Positions 15,967 to 24,567 of a stretch of DNA of 64,000 bases are shown piece after piece. The stretch covers positions 62,001 to 126,000 of the forward strand of contig NZ_JABBNC010000030.1 of assembly GCF_012933445.1 (NCBI RefSeq), given 5' to 3'. The position numbers were made by a program, and so were the translations under genes. The DNA comes from Actinoplanes sp. TBRC 11911 (GTDB taxonomy: Bacteria > Actinomycetota > Actinomycetes > Mycobacteriales > Micromonosporaceae). Position 1 is the first letter of the stretch. Each line of letters starts with the position of its first letter. Under the pieces are notes generated by a model, which saw only the letters and a program-made list of their open reading frames with translations, was not told the DNA's origin and ran no database searches.

Positions 15967-16590
15967 GTGCCCGTGGCCCGGCGATCGGATGTCAAGCAGC
16001 GAATGGTCCAGGCCGGCAAGCAGCTGATCGCTGAACGCGGGTTCGAGAAGACCGCCTTCTCCGACGTCCTCAAGGCCACCGGCGCGCCGCGGGGGTCGGT
16101 GTACCACCACTTCCCCGGCGGCAAGACCCAGCTCGGTATCGAGGCGGCCGAGTTGCACGCCCACGAGCAGGTCGCCCTCCTCGACCGGATCGCCGAACAG
16201 AGCGCTTCGGGCGCCGAGATGGTCGGGCGTTACCTCGACACCGGCCGCGACAACATGGTCGGCAGCGGATACAGCCGCGGCTGCGGGATCGCTCCGCTGG
16301 TCATCGACGGCGCCGCCGCCGAGTCCGCCGAGGTCGGTGACACAAGTCGGCGCGCCTTCGGCCAAATGATCGACCGGCTCGCCTTCCACCTCGCCGCGTT
16401 CGGCCTCGACCGCCCGGACGCCCGGGCGGTCGCCGACGCCGTCATCGCCGGCGCCGAGGGCGCCATGGTGACCTCGCGCGCCCTCGGCAGCCCCGCCCCG
16501 TGGGACGCGATGCGCACCGCCTTGGTCGCCCTCGCCGACGCGAAGACCCCGAAGCCGACGAAGCGGGCAGTCAGGGTAACGAGGCCTTGA
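15967..16590 (+). CDS. TetR-family repressor (LmrA/YxaF type)
   Basis: A 207-aa regulator from GTG 15967 (GTG 15973 is possible; GGAGAGG lies just upstream). The N-terminal HTH is ERGFEKTAFSDVLKATGAPRGSVYHHFPGGKTQL (about residues 20-54), typical of the LmrA/YxaF group. The C-terminal ligand domain includes RAFGQMIDRLAFHLAAFGLDRPDA. It should repress the tautomerase-SnoaL fusion and itself via the two matching operators. The DNA segment 16360-16445 is the apparent source of the decayed copies at 20757-20845 and 27200-27520. Confidence 0.9.
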   Translation: MPVARRSDVKQRMVQAGKQLIAERGFEKTAFSDVLKATGAPRGSVYHHFPGGKTQLGIEAAELHAHEQVALLDRIAEQSASGAEMVGRYLDTGRDNMVGSGYSRGCGIAPLVIDGAAAESAEVGDTSRRAFGQMIDRLAFHLAAFGLDRPDARAVADAVIAGAEGAMVTSRALGSPAPWDAMRTALVALADAKTPKPTKRAVRVTRP

Positions 16591-16930
16591 TCGCGGCTGG
16601 CGGTTACGAGCCGGAGACGTTCGCCGCCGACGTCGCGCTGCTGCTCACGAGTTCGGCGTGCCGCCCGTGGTCGCTGCCGGTCACTCGATCGGCGGCCTGA
16701 TCGTCTCGGCTCTCGCCGTCGAAGCTCGTTCGGGCCGTCGTGGCGTAGCCGCGACCTACGGGTACGCGAGCAGCTTCTGGTCGAGTACGCGCAGCGCATC
16801 GGCGAGGCCAACGCCCGGCCGATCGCGGTGGGCATCGCCGAGCTCGGTGACGGGCCACGCGCCCCCGACTTCGCCAAGGGCGCGCAGCCCCCGAACGCGC
16901 TGGTGCCACGCGCAGGGTCAGCGCCACCCG
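16591..16930 (+). pseudogene. Alpha/beta hydrolase and other gene fragments
   Basis: Several frames show short conserved pieces without an intact gene. ALIAAGGYEPETFAADVALLL is followed, after a frame change, by VVAAGHSIGGLIVSALAVE, a clear nucleophile elbow of an alpha/beta hydrolase. Further on, LLVEYAQRIGEANARPIAVGIAELG reads in yet another frame. The pieces are broken by deletions, and the region runs into a palindromic element. I read it as a relic of hydrolase genes that once followed the TetR. Confidence 0.55.
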
Positions 16931-17099
16931 GGCCGGCGGGTTCCTGCACTGCTGACCGTGCCGCGGCGGGTCTGGCCGGCGACTGGGTGCGACCCGCTCA
17001 GTTCGGCGGCCGCGCACAGTCGACCCGTACCTGGATCGGCGCACCTGTCCCCTGCCGACCACCGTGTCGGGTGGGCACACCGACGTTCCGCAGTGGCTT

Positions 17100-17169
17100 C
17101 CACGCGTTGTCTCCGGTCCCACTATGTGGCAATCGCGGCCACATTCTGGGCTTTCGCGAGACCTTGGAG
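17100..17169 (-). repeat. Palindromic element, copy 2, left part
   Basis: GTCCCACTATGTGGCAATCG and the following CATTCTGGGCTTTCGCGAG match the copy at 27.75-27.82 kb read on the other strand. The element is cut at ACCTTGGAG (17161-17169) by the IS4-family insertion and resumes at 18714. Confidence 0.75.
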
Positions 17170-18713
17170 CAATGCCGTTCAGTTTGGGGGGTTTGGCCTG
17201 GCCAGTTGGGGTGTGGCTGGTCCTTTGTGGCGGGTGTTGCGGTGGGTGGGTCGTTTGACGAGGTAGGAGTTGTGGCGGGCGCGTTTGACGACGCGGGGGC
17301 AGGTGCGGTGCCGGCGGGGTGGGTTGGGCTGAGCCCGGATTTCGTCGAGTGTGTCGGTGGTGGCGGCTAAAGGTGTTCAGGGGGTGATGGCCGCCTGGTC
17401 GGTGACCTGGCGGCGGACGACGCGAAGGCCCTTTATGAACGACATGCGGTCGGGGTCGTAGCCGGCCGGGTCGGCGGCATCCAGGAGCAGGGCGCGGATG
17501 GCGTAGTGGGCGAGCAGTAGTCCCCACAGTTGTTGTTCGACCAGCTCAGGGGTTTTCGATCGGAGGACTTCGCCTTTGCCGCGTAGGTCGGTTTTGATTT
17601 CGTCGAAGACGGATTCTTCTTCCCAGCGTTGGTGGTAGGCCGCGGCCAGTTCCAGGGCGCTGATGTCGTGCGGGTCCAGCACGGTGGTGACCACGACGAT
17701 CAGCTCACCGGCCGGGTTGCGCTCGGGCACGCTGTATTCGACGACCCGCACCAGCCGGGCCAGATCGGCGGGGATCTCGGCGCCGTTGCGGGTTTCTGCG
17801 GCCAGCCGGGCCCGGCGGGCCTCACCGAGGCCGGGTGCATAGATCAACGCCAGGTAGGAGCCATCGGCGAGCCAGCCCAGGTTACCCAGCGACACCTGCG
17901 ATCCGACCCGCCACGCCAGATCCGCGCCGGTCGCGGCATAGCGGTTGAACCCGTCGAAGGAGAACAGCCCGGCATCGGCCAAAACCAGCATGCCGGGACC
18001 GACGTTGCCGGCCAGATCGGTGATCAGGGTGCGTTCCCCGTCGCGGGCCTTGCCGATCACCGCCCCCACGAGCGCGTGGCTGCCGCACTCGGCCAGCCCG
18101 GCCAGATTCAGTTTCGGGTAAGCCGAGGCTTTCGGCCCGGAACGGGTGCGGCCGAAACGTTGCAGGTTCGCCTCGGTGTCGGCCACATCGAAACTGGTCA
18201 CGTCGATGGCCATCAACCGGCGACCAGCCAGCCACGCCCCCTTGGTCCCCGGCCCCGCCAACGGCATCGCGGCCCGCTCGAACAGCAGCTTCATCGGCGC
18301 TGATCCCAGTCGTTGCCGGGCCTGGGTGATCGCCGATTTGCTCGGCACCTGCCAGTCGTCGTCCCACGAGCCGAGTCTGCGCAGGTTACCGACCAGCCGG
18401 CGCATCACCTCGTCATACGACTCGCTGAAGAACAACCCCATCGCGATCACAAACCGCATCACCACATGAGCCGGCAACCTGCGCGAGCGTTTCTCCCGCC
18501 CAACCGCACGGTTGAGCACCTCTTCGAGCAGATCCCGGCTGAACCGGGCCGAGACCACACCAAGTCCGATGTAGTCAGTCAACCGGCCCCACGGCCGCGA
18601 CCCGCCCTCTGACACCACCGCTGACGTCACGACCCGCGACAATACCGGCCCACACCACCGGACCCGACATCACCACCCCGACCAGCACAAACACCCTAAA
18701 CTGAACGGCATTG
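17170..18713 (-). mobile_element. IS4-family insertion sequence (1544 bp)
   Basis: The ends are inverted repeats beginning CAATGCCGTTCAG (left 17170; right, complement ending 18713), with a further shared AAACTG-like base or two. ACCTTGGAG on the left flank recurs one base after the right end, consistent with a 9-10 bp target duplication typical of IS4 elements. It encodes a single intact transposase, so it may still be mobile. Confidence 0.85.
17377..18642 (-). CDS. IS4-family transposase
   Basis: A 421-aa DDE transposase that cuts and pastes its own element. An N-terminal helical domain covers residues 30-115. The catalytic Asp residues lie in MAIDVTSFD (Asp147) and VLADAGLFSF (about 222). 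The IS4 signature Y-x2-R-x3-E-x6-K is exact from residue 336 (YHQRWEEESVFDEIK). Length and motifs are complete, with no frameshift. The gene fills most of the element and reads leftward. Confidence 0.95.
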   Translation of the reverse strand: MSRVVTSAVVSEGGSRPWGRLTDYIGLGVVSARFSRDLLEEVLNRAVGREKRSRRLPAHVVMRFVIAMGLFFSESYDEVMRRLVGNLRRLGSWDDDWQVPSKSAITQARQRLGSAPMKLLFERAAMPLAGPGTKGAWLAGRRLMAIDVTSFDVADTEANLQRFGRTRSGPKASAYPKLNLAGLAECGSHALVGAVIGKARDGERTLITDLAGNVGPGMLVLADAGLFSFDGFNRYAATGADLAWRVGSQVSLGNLGWLADGSYLALIYAPGLGEARRARLAAETRNGAEIPADLARLVRVVEYSVPERNPAGELIVVVTTVLDPHDISALELAAAYHQRWEEESVFDEIKTDLRGKGEVLRSKTPELVEQQLWGLLLAHYAIRALLLDAADPAGYDPDRMSFIKGLRVVRRQVTDQAAITP

Positions 18714-18915
18714 AACCTTGGAGAGTTACGCCCACATACGAGCCACAACTCTCCAAGGTCCACGAAATATGGAGAAAAGCGGGGTAACAAAGGCCGCAAG
18801 AGGAATGAAATTACACTCTACTGTGAACTCCAGTCCCGCATGCTGGGCTAGGTGACCACGATGTGGCCGCGAGTCCTGCACAGCGAACCCAGATCCCACA
18901 TCGTGAAGCCTGTGC
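18714..18915 (-). repeat. Palindromic element, copy 2, right part
   Basis: The intact 45-bp palindrome is at 18715-18759, followed by the tail shared with other copies: TCCACGAAATATGGAGAAAA, then GGTAACAAAGGCCGCAAGAG, CACTCTACTGTGAACTCCAG and CCCACATCGTG. It is nearly the complement of 27.53-27.75 kb. From 18916 to 19081 I see no gene and no further structure. Confidence 0.8.
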
Positions 18916-19081
18916 GGCGACCGACACTCGGTTTACCAGAGCCGACGCCATGCCCGCGCTGCCGGCGAAGCCGATCAGCACCGGGACCTCTAACGCCAAC
19001 AGCCGTTGGTCGACGACCCGGCGCCTGCTTGGCAATCGACCCAACCGCCTCCGTAACGCAACGTGAAATCTCGGTCCGCGT

Positions 19082-19291
19082 TCAGTCGTCCTGAGCCGAA
19101 CTGGACCGAACGGCATCGGCCATCGCGTCCATCAGGGACCGGTATCCTTCCCTTGACAAGCCGACATATTCTTGGAATGCCAGGTCCGAAGGGACCAAAC
19201 TGTCGGTCCACCCCAACGCGCAAATCAACACCACCAACTCTTCGCGAGTAAGCGCAAGATTGAACTTTCCATCGTCAAACTCGATCTTCAT
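19082..19291 (-). CDS. Small acidic protein of unknown function (69 aa)
   Basis: The third gene of a minus-strand operon, starting 53 bp after the Clp-N-repeat protein. It begins MKIEFDDGKFNLALTREEL with a predicted beta-hairpin, then a helical hydrophobic stretch (VVLICALGWTDSL), and is acidic overall. There is no signal peptide or membrane segment. I do not recognise the family. Its size, acidity and place after a larger partner would fit an accessory or immunity-type protein, but nothing proves that. Confidence 0.6.
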   Translation of the reverse strand: MKIEFDDGKFNLALTREELVVLICALGWTDSLVPSDLAFQEYVGLSREGYRSLMDAMADAVRSSSAQDD

Positions 19292-19343
19292 TCATCTGCT
19301 TTCGGGAATTGTGTGCGGCAGTTTCGGGCCCGTCGCGGCTCCG

Positions 19344-20474
19344 TCATCGCCGCGAGATCCCCAGGCGGTCGGCCAGCATTCCGCGAACGACAACCGGATC
19401 AACGAGGTTCTCCGCCAGCAGTCGGCGACCCGAATCGTCCGGGTCGGCGAGAGCGGCGTACAGGAGATGGGCACTCCCGGCGCCTGGGCCTCGTTGTCCA
19501 CGTGCCACAAGCCTCGCTTGGTCAGCTGCTCTTGCCGCCGATGCCGTCCATGGCGGGTTCTTCGGGTTGCGGCGCCACGCTCGGCGGCGCTGCGGGAGCG
19601 CCAGGGCATCGTCCTGGAAAGGCGGCAGGACAACGGTTTTTCTCTCAAGAGAGAGGTCGCGCAGAACGAAACCACACGCCTCGAGCCACTCACTTGCCGG
19701 ATGCAAGCCGCTCGACGTCATTTCGTGTTCCAGAACGAGAACCGCAAGAACGAGATGTGCAGGTGTTGTCCGGTCATGGCCAAGACGAACGGTCTCGGCA
19801 GTCGACTCTTCCTCAAGGGCAGCCAATACGGGACTGGCCTGGGCGAACAGCGACGTGGCGCCTGCTACCACCCGCTGCGTCAACGCGGTTGACCGTGACC
19901 GGTTTTCGCCCTGCGGCCCGGCCAAAATGCCGATGCGGTTCAACGGGCCGGCAAGTCCTCGGTACGGCGGTTCGCCGCCGTCAACCGGCCACGTCCGACG
20001 AGCGACCTCGGTCAGCAGGTCGAGATCGACCCCTTGACCCCCGACGAGACTGCCCGCGGTGTTTGACGGGTCGGCCAGAAGCGCCTCCAGTAAATGATCG
20101 GGTCCCACCCATCGCGCACGGCGAGCCACGGCGATCGCCATCGCAAGACGCGCGGCCATACGAGCCTCGTCCGCCCAACCCGAATCAGCCTGTCGAGACC
20201 ATCCGAACGCTCGCCAATGCGTCTCTCTCAGCGTCCGCGAGAGCTCAAACTCCGCGTCGGCCGGCAATTCGACGCGACGTACGCCGGCGTCGCTGCGTTC
20301 GTTTGGCGCCCTCTCGGTCGGCCTCGAGCTGAACAATGGGCGAAACGCGGGAAAGTTGTTGATCAGGCTGATCAGCATGGTGTTCGCAGCGATCACCGGC
20401 TGACGGAGAGCGACGGCGGCCCGACCTGCTCCACGGAGCACCCAGTAGAAACCTCCTCCGACTTCGGTCGGCAT
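19344..20474 (-). CDS. Stand-alone Clp N-domain repeat protein
   Basis: A 376-aa protein starting 3 bp after the stop of the 2-TM gene. After a hydrophobic/amphipathic N-terminus (residues 8-50) it holds three Clp-N-like helical repeats: about 105-165 (DEARMAARLAMAIAVARRAR, WVGPDHLLEALLADP), about 200-265 (DRTTPAHLVLAVLVLEHE) and about 305-370 (GAGSAHLLYAALADPDDSGR). In ClpA/ClpC this domain binds substrates and adaptors, but no AAA+ ATPase or protease part exists here. It may act as an adaptor or anti-adaptor, or in an unrelated scaffold. Function unknown. Confidence 0.75.
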   Translation of the reverse strand: MPTEVGGGFYWVLRGAGRAAVALRQPVIAANTMLISLINNFPAFRPLFSSRPTERAPNERSDAGVRRVELPADAEFELSRTLRETHWRAFGWSRQADSGWADEARMAARLAMAIAVARRARWVGPDHLLEALLADPSNTAGSLVGGQGVDLDLLTEVARRTWPVDGGEPPYRGLAGPLNRIGILAGPQGENRSRSTALTQRVVAGATSLFAQASPVLAALEEESTAETVRLGHDRTTPAHLVLAVLVLEHEMTSSGLHPASEWLEACGFVLRDLSLERKTVVLPPFQDDALALPQRRRAWRRNPKNPPWTASAARAADQARLVARGQRGPGAGSAHLLYAALADPDDSGRRLLAENLVDPVVVRGMLADRLGISRR

Positions 20475-20477
20475 CGT

Positions 20478-20726
20478 TCAGCCCTTGCGAAGAAGACGGC
20501 GCAGGCCGAGATATGTGTAGAGACCTCCGCCGGCCGTCATCACCGCGCCGAGCAAGATCACCGGAATCTGGTGGGAAAAACTGGTGGGATCGATGACCAG
20601 CCCAAAAAGCAGAAGCAGCGTGACCACCGCCATCAGCAGCGTGATCACTACCCACAGGCCAAAGTAGACGGTCATGCCGGCGCGCCCGGCCGGGGAGGAT
20701 GGAGCCTTGAGTTCGGGGAGTTGCAC
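20478..20726 (-). CDS. Small two-TM membrane protein
   Basis: An 82-aa first gene of the operon with the Clp-N-repeat protein. There are two hydrophobic helices at about residues 20-46 and 54-76, with a short proline-bearing N-terminus and a basic tail (LRRLLRKG) that should face the cytosol. No conserved family motif is visible. Tight coupling (3-bp gap) implies it works with the Clp-N protein, perhaps anchoring it at the membrane. That is inference. Its promoter region borders the tetR remnant at 20757. Confidence 0.7.
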   Translation of the reverse strand: MQLPELKAPSSPAGRAGMTVYFGLWVVITLLMAVVTLLLLFGLVIDPTSFSHQIPVILLGAVMTAGGGLYTYLGLRRLLRKG

Positions 20727-20756
20727 GACGCTCAGCGTAAATGATCACTCCGTGGT

Positions 20757-20845
20757 GGATGTCGGGAAAGGCCGTGCGCCGACCCGCACGTCCCGACCGG
20801 CCGGCGAGCCTTCGCCCAAATGATCGACCGGCTCGCCAGACCCTA
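20757..20845 (+). pseudogene. Remnant of a TetR regulator gene
   Basis: The bases translate to the segment around GADPHVPTGRRAFxQMIDRLA of LmrA-type TetR proteins (compare RAFGQMIDRLA in the gene at 15967) and match the complement of 27450-27520 closely. The fragment is cut at the 3' end of the IS630-type transposase gene. Confidence 0.6.
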
Positions 20846-21883
20846 AGCCCCTGGCCAGAAGTTCTTCCCGTAACCCTCGGGTAGCCAGGGCGAGGTCCAG
20901 GGTGCTGCGGTGGTCAGGTTCTGCGCGTCGGAGCGGTGCTGGAAGAACGCGTGGGCTTGCTGGATCCGGTCGATGATCGTGACGGTCGCGGTGTTGGCGA
21001 TCTGGCGTTTGAGCGCGGCCCAGATCCGTTCGACGGGGTTGTCTTGCGGGCTGTATTTCGCGCCTTCGATGACCTGGATTCGGGGATGGGCTGCAAGCCA
21101 GCGTTTGGTGATGCCGCTGTGGTGGGTGCTGCCGTTGTCCGTGATGACCGCGATGAGCGGGGCGTTGGGGTAGGCGTCGAGTAGTTGCTGCAGGAAGTAG
21201 CAGAACACCACGGAGACGTTGCGGACGCTGATGTGGTGGTGCCAGGCGCCGGTGGCCAGGTTGAGCGCGCCGTGCACGGTGCGGCGCACGTTGGTGCCGG
21301 GGGTCAGGATGCGATGCCGAAGGCCGAGCGGCATCCAGCAGGAGCGGACGCGGGCGAGCAGGTCGAGGTGGGTTTCGTCTTCGGCCAGTACGACCGAGCC
21401 GTCGGGCAGGCGGCTGATGCGCTCGCGGATGTCGGCGCAGATCTGCTCGCGGTTGGGGTCGCTTTTGGCGATCAGGCGGGGGCGGGCCCAGCGGGCTTGT
21501 TCGCGGATGCGGCGGCGCATCGTGGACATGCTCAGTGCGGGGCGGCCGAGAGCTTTCCAGATCCGGGTGGTGGTCCACGATCTCGGCGTCAGGAGCGGGG
21601 CGTGAATGCGGGCGCCGAGCCGCGGGCTGCCTTTGCGGGGGCGTCCCGAGCGGGGCCGGTCAGGTAGGCCGGTCATGCCTTCGGCGTGGTGGCGGGCGAT
21701 CCAGGAGCGAACGGTTTTCGGGTCGTAGTGCAGCAGGTCGGCGATCTCGCTGGCGCTGAAGCCGGCGGCGGACAGCACGACCATCATGATCCGGGTGGCG
21801 TTCCGCCAGGGTCCGTGCAGGGCGTTAATCAGTTCGGTGTGTTGCTGCTCGGACATGCTGGCGTAGATGTGCGCGGGGCGCAT
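20843..21883 (-). CDS. IS630-family transposase
   Basis: A 346-aa transposase. The N-terminal HTH is at residues 40-75 (FSASEIADLLHYDPKTVRSWIARH), followed by a linker with DRPRSGRP. The DDE catalytic core has LAEDETHLDLL, VITDNGSTHHS and SPQDNPVERIWAALKR. The reading frame is intact and of usual length. IS630 elements insert at TA dinucleotides. I could not identify convincing terminal inverted repeats, so the element boundaries are left open. Together with the IS4 element it brackets the Clp-N operon. Confidence 0.92.
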   Translation of the reverse strand: MRPAHIYASMSEQQHTELINALHGPWRNATRIMMVVLSAAGFSASEIADLLHYDPKTVRSWIARHHAEGMTGLPDRPRSGRPRKGSPRLGARIHAPLLTPRSWTTTRIWKALGRPALSMSTMRRRIREQARWARPRLIAKSDPNREQICADIRERISRLPDGSVVLAEDETHLDLLARVRSCWMPLGLRHRILTPGTNVRRTVHGALNLATGAWHHHISVRNVSVVFCYFLQQLLDAYPNAPLIAVITDNGSTHHSGITKRWLAAHPRIQVIEGAKYSPQDNPVERIWAALKRQIANTATVTIIDRIQQAHAFFQHRSDAQNLTTAAPWTSPWLPEGYGKNFWPGA

Positions 21884-22055
21884 ACTGGCGGTGACCTCGT
21901 CGTGGATCGTGTTCCTGTGTGGAAACTTGATCCGATCTCACGGCGAGGTCTTTGCGTTGCTATGTCCTTCTTGGTGAGCGTGTCCACCTACGGGCCGTGA
22001 CCTGATTACGTACCGAACTATTGCCTACGTGCTTAGTCAGGTGGCCACGGGCGAC

Positions 22056-24461
22056 TCAGCCGCGGGCCGCCCAATCTCCCAGCGTCCAGTCGCGCACCTC
22101 GGGCATGTCCTCCAGGTGCTCCACCACGTACTCCTCGTGGCGCCGCAGCTGGCTCTCGCACCACTCCTTCAGCTCGGTGGCGCCGCGCGGCAACCGGCGA
22201 GCGTTGTTGAGGGCGTCCATCACCAGGTGGTAGCGCGACGCCTTGTTCCGTACGGTCATGTCGAACGGGGTCGTCGTCGTGCCCTCCTCGATGAAGCCGC
22301 GCACCCGGAAGCGGTCCGCGTCGGGGCGGCCGTGCACGAGCTGGTGGATCGCCCCGGGGTAGCCGTGGAACGCGAAGACCACGTCCACGTCGTCGGTGAA
22401 CAACTCGGTGAACATCGTCGAGCTCATGCCGTGCGGGTGGTCCTTCGGGCGTACGAGGGTCATCAGATCGACCACATTGACCACCCGCACGCGCAGGCCG
22501 GGCAGGCGATCGCGCAGGATCTGCGCGGCCGCGACCGTCTCCATCGTGACCACGTCGCCCGCGCACGCCAGCACGATGTCCGGGTCGCTGGTGCCGTCGT
22601 CGGTGCCCGCCCAGTCCCAGATCCCGGCGCCGCGCGCACAGTGCTCGATGGCCTCGTCGATGGTCAGGTACTGCAGCTGGGGCTGCTTGTCGATCACGAT
22701 CAGATTGATGTACGAGCGGGAGCGGAAACAGTGATCGGCCACCGACAGCAGGCAGTTCGCGTCCGGCGGGAGGTAGATGCGGTTGACCGTGCCGCGCTGG
22801 GTGAGCACCACCTGGATGAGCCCCGGGCCCTGGTGCGAGAAGCCGTTGTGGTCGTTGCGCCAGGCCGTCGAGGTGAGCAGCACGTTCAGGCTGGGCACCT
22901 TGGCCCGCCACGGCAGGTGCGCGGCCTCCTCCAGCCACTTGCCGTGCTGCACCGTCTGGGAGGCGCTGACCATGGCGAACGCCTCGTACGTGGCGAACAT
23001 GCCGTGCCGGCCGGTGAGCGTGTAACCCTCCAGCCAGCCGTGGCAGTTGTGCTCGGACAGCACCTCCATGACCCGCCCGTCGGGACCGATCGCCGTGTCG
23101 GTGGGGTAGACGCGTTCCATGAACGTGCGGTCGGAGGCCTCGAAGACGGCGCCCAGGCGGTTGCTGTTGGTCTCGTCGGGGCAGGTCAGCCGGAAGCTGT
23201 CCGGGTTGTTCCGGTAGATGTCGCGGATCATCTCGCCGAGCTTGCGGGTGGACTCGGCGTGGTCGCCGCCCGGCCGCGAGACGTCGATCGCGTAGTCGCG
23301 GAAGTCCGGCAGGTCGAGATCACGGGTGAGCAGGCCGCCGTTGGCGTGCGGCGTGGCGCTCATCCGCAGATCACCACGCGGTGCCTGGTCACGCACGGTG
23401 CCGACCGGCACGCCGGCCGCGTCGAAAAGTTCCCCGGGCCGGTACGACTCGAGCCACTCCTGCAGCAACGCGAGGTGTTCCGGGTTGTCCCGCACGCCGG
23501 ACAGCGGCACCTGATGCGCCCGCCACGTCCCTTCGACGCCGACCCCGTCCACCTCCTTCGGCCCGGTCCAACCCTTGGGCGTACGCAGGATGATGAGTGG
23601 CCAATGCGGGCGGTTGCCGTCGGCGGAACCGTCGCGAGCGGCCCGCTGGATCTCCCGGATGCGTCCCCACGCCTCCGCCAGGACCTGCGCGAACCGCTGA
23701 TGCATGCCGGGCAGATCGTCACCGCCGACCTCGAGGACCTCGTAGCCGTGCCCGCGCAGCAGCGACCGCACCTCGTCGGGGCTCTTGCGGCCGAGCACGG
23801 TGGGCCCGGAGATCTTCATCGAGTTGAGGTGCAGGATCGGGAGCACGGCCCCGTCCCGTACGGGATTGAGGAAGGAAATGCCTTTCCACGACCCTTCCAG
23901 AGGGCCGGTCTCGGCCTCGCCGTCGCCGACCACCGCGACGGCGAGCAGGTCCGGGTTGTCGAAGACCGCGCCGAACGCGTGCACCAGGGCGTAGCCGAGC
24001 TCGCCGCCCTCGTGGATCGACCCGGGCGTGGTCACCGAGACGTGGCTGGGGATGCCGCCGGGCGTGGAGAACTGCCGGAACAGCCGCTCCAGGCCCACCG
24101 TGTCCATGGTGACCTGGGGATAGATGTCGGTGTACGTGCCTTCGAGGTAGCCGGCGGCGACCAGCGCGGGCCCGCCGTGTCCCGGCCCGGCGAGATAGAT
24201 CGTCTGCTGGCCGGTGTGCCGGATCAGCCGGGACAGGTGCGCGTAGACGAACGACAGGCCGGGGCTGGTTCCCCAGTGGCCGAGCAGGCGCGGTTTGATG
24301 TGCTCGGGCTTGAGCGGTTCGCGCAGCAACGGGTTCGCCCGCAGGTAGATCTGGCCGACGGTGAGATAGTTGGCGGCCCGCCACCAGGCGTCGAGCCGGT
24401 CCAGGTCGTCCCCGTCGGGCTCGGCGAGGGTGCGCAGCAGGTCGGATTCCACCGTGGGCAC
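22056..24461 (-). CDS. xfp: Xylulose-5-phosphate/fructose-6-phosphate phosphoketolase
   Basis: An 801-aa thiamine-diphosphate enzyme, full family length, starting at GTG 24461 after GAGAGGAACC. It cleaves xylulose-5-P or fructose-6-P with phosphate to acetyl-phosphate plus a sugar phosphate. Visible family landmarks include GHWGTSPGLSFVYAHLSR, AGPGHGGPALVAAGYLEG, the ThDP site VVGDGEAETGPLEGSWK with HLNSMKISGPT, and SEHNCHGWLEGYTLTGRHG in the second domain. It is transcribed alone and divergently from the membrane sulfatase gene. No acetate kinase is in the window. Confidence 0.96.
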   Translation of the reverse strand: MPTVESDLLRTLAEPDGDDLDRLDAWWRAANYLTVGQIYLRANPLLREPLKPEHIKPRLLGHWGTSPGLSFVYAHLSRLIRHTGQQTIYLAGPGHGGPALVAAGYLEGTYTDIYPQVTMDTVGLERLFRQFSTPGGIPSHVSVTTPGSIHEGGELGYALVHAFGAVFDNPDLLAVAVVGDGEAETGPLEGSWKGISFLNPVRDGAVLPILHLNSMKISGPTVLGRKSPDEVRSLLRGHGYEVLEVGGDDLPGMHQRFAQVLAEAWGRIREIQRAARDGSADGNRPHWPLIILRTPKGWTGPKEVDGVGVEGTWRAHQVPLSGVRDNPEHLALLQEWLESYRPGELFDAAGVPVGTVRDQAPRGDLRMSATPHANGGLLTRDLDLPDFRDYAIDVSRPGGDHAESTRKLGEMIRDIYRNNPDSFRLTCPDETNSNRLGAVFEASDRTFMERVYPTDTAIGPDGRVMEVLSEHNCHGWLEGYTLTGRHGMFATYEAFAMVSASQTVQHGKWLEEAAHLPWRAKVPSLNVLLTSTAWRNDHNGFSHQGPGLIQVVLTQRGTVNRIYLPPDANCLLSVADHCFRSRSYINLIVIDKQPQLQYLTIDEAIEHCARGAGIWDWAGTDDGTSDPDIVLACAGDVVTMETVAAAQILRDRLPGLRVRVVNVVDLMTLVRPKDHPHGMSSTMFTELFTDDVDVVFAFHGYPGAIHQLVHGRPDADRFRVRGFIEEGTTTTPFDMTVRNKASRYHLVMDALNNARRLPRGATELKEWCESQLRRHEEYVVEHLEDMPEVRDWTLGDWAARG

Positions 24462-24567
24462 GTCCGGTTCCTCTCGTCGCGGGTCGGTCCATGGGCCACC
24501 CTAGGTCGGTCCCTTGACTTCCACGTTGCGCTGAACCAAAACAACGGCATTTTCCGTACGGGAGGGC

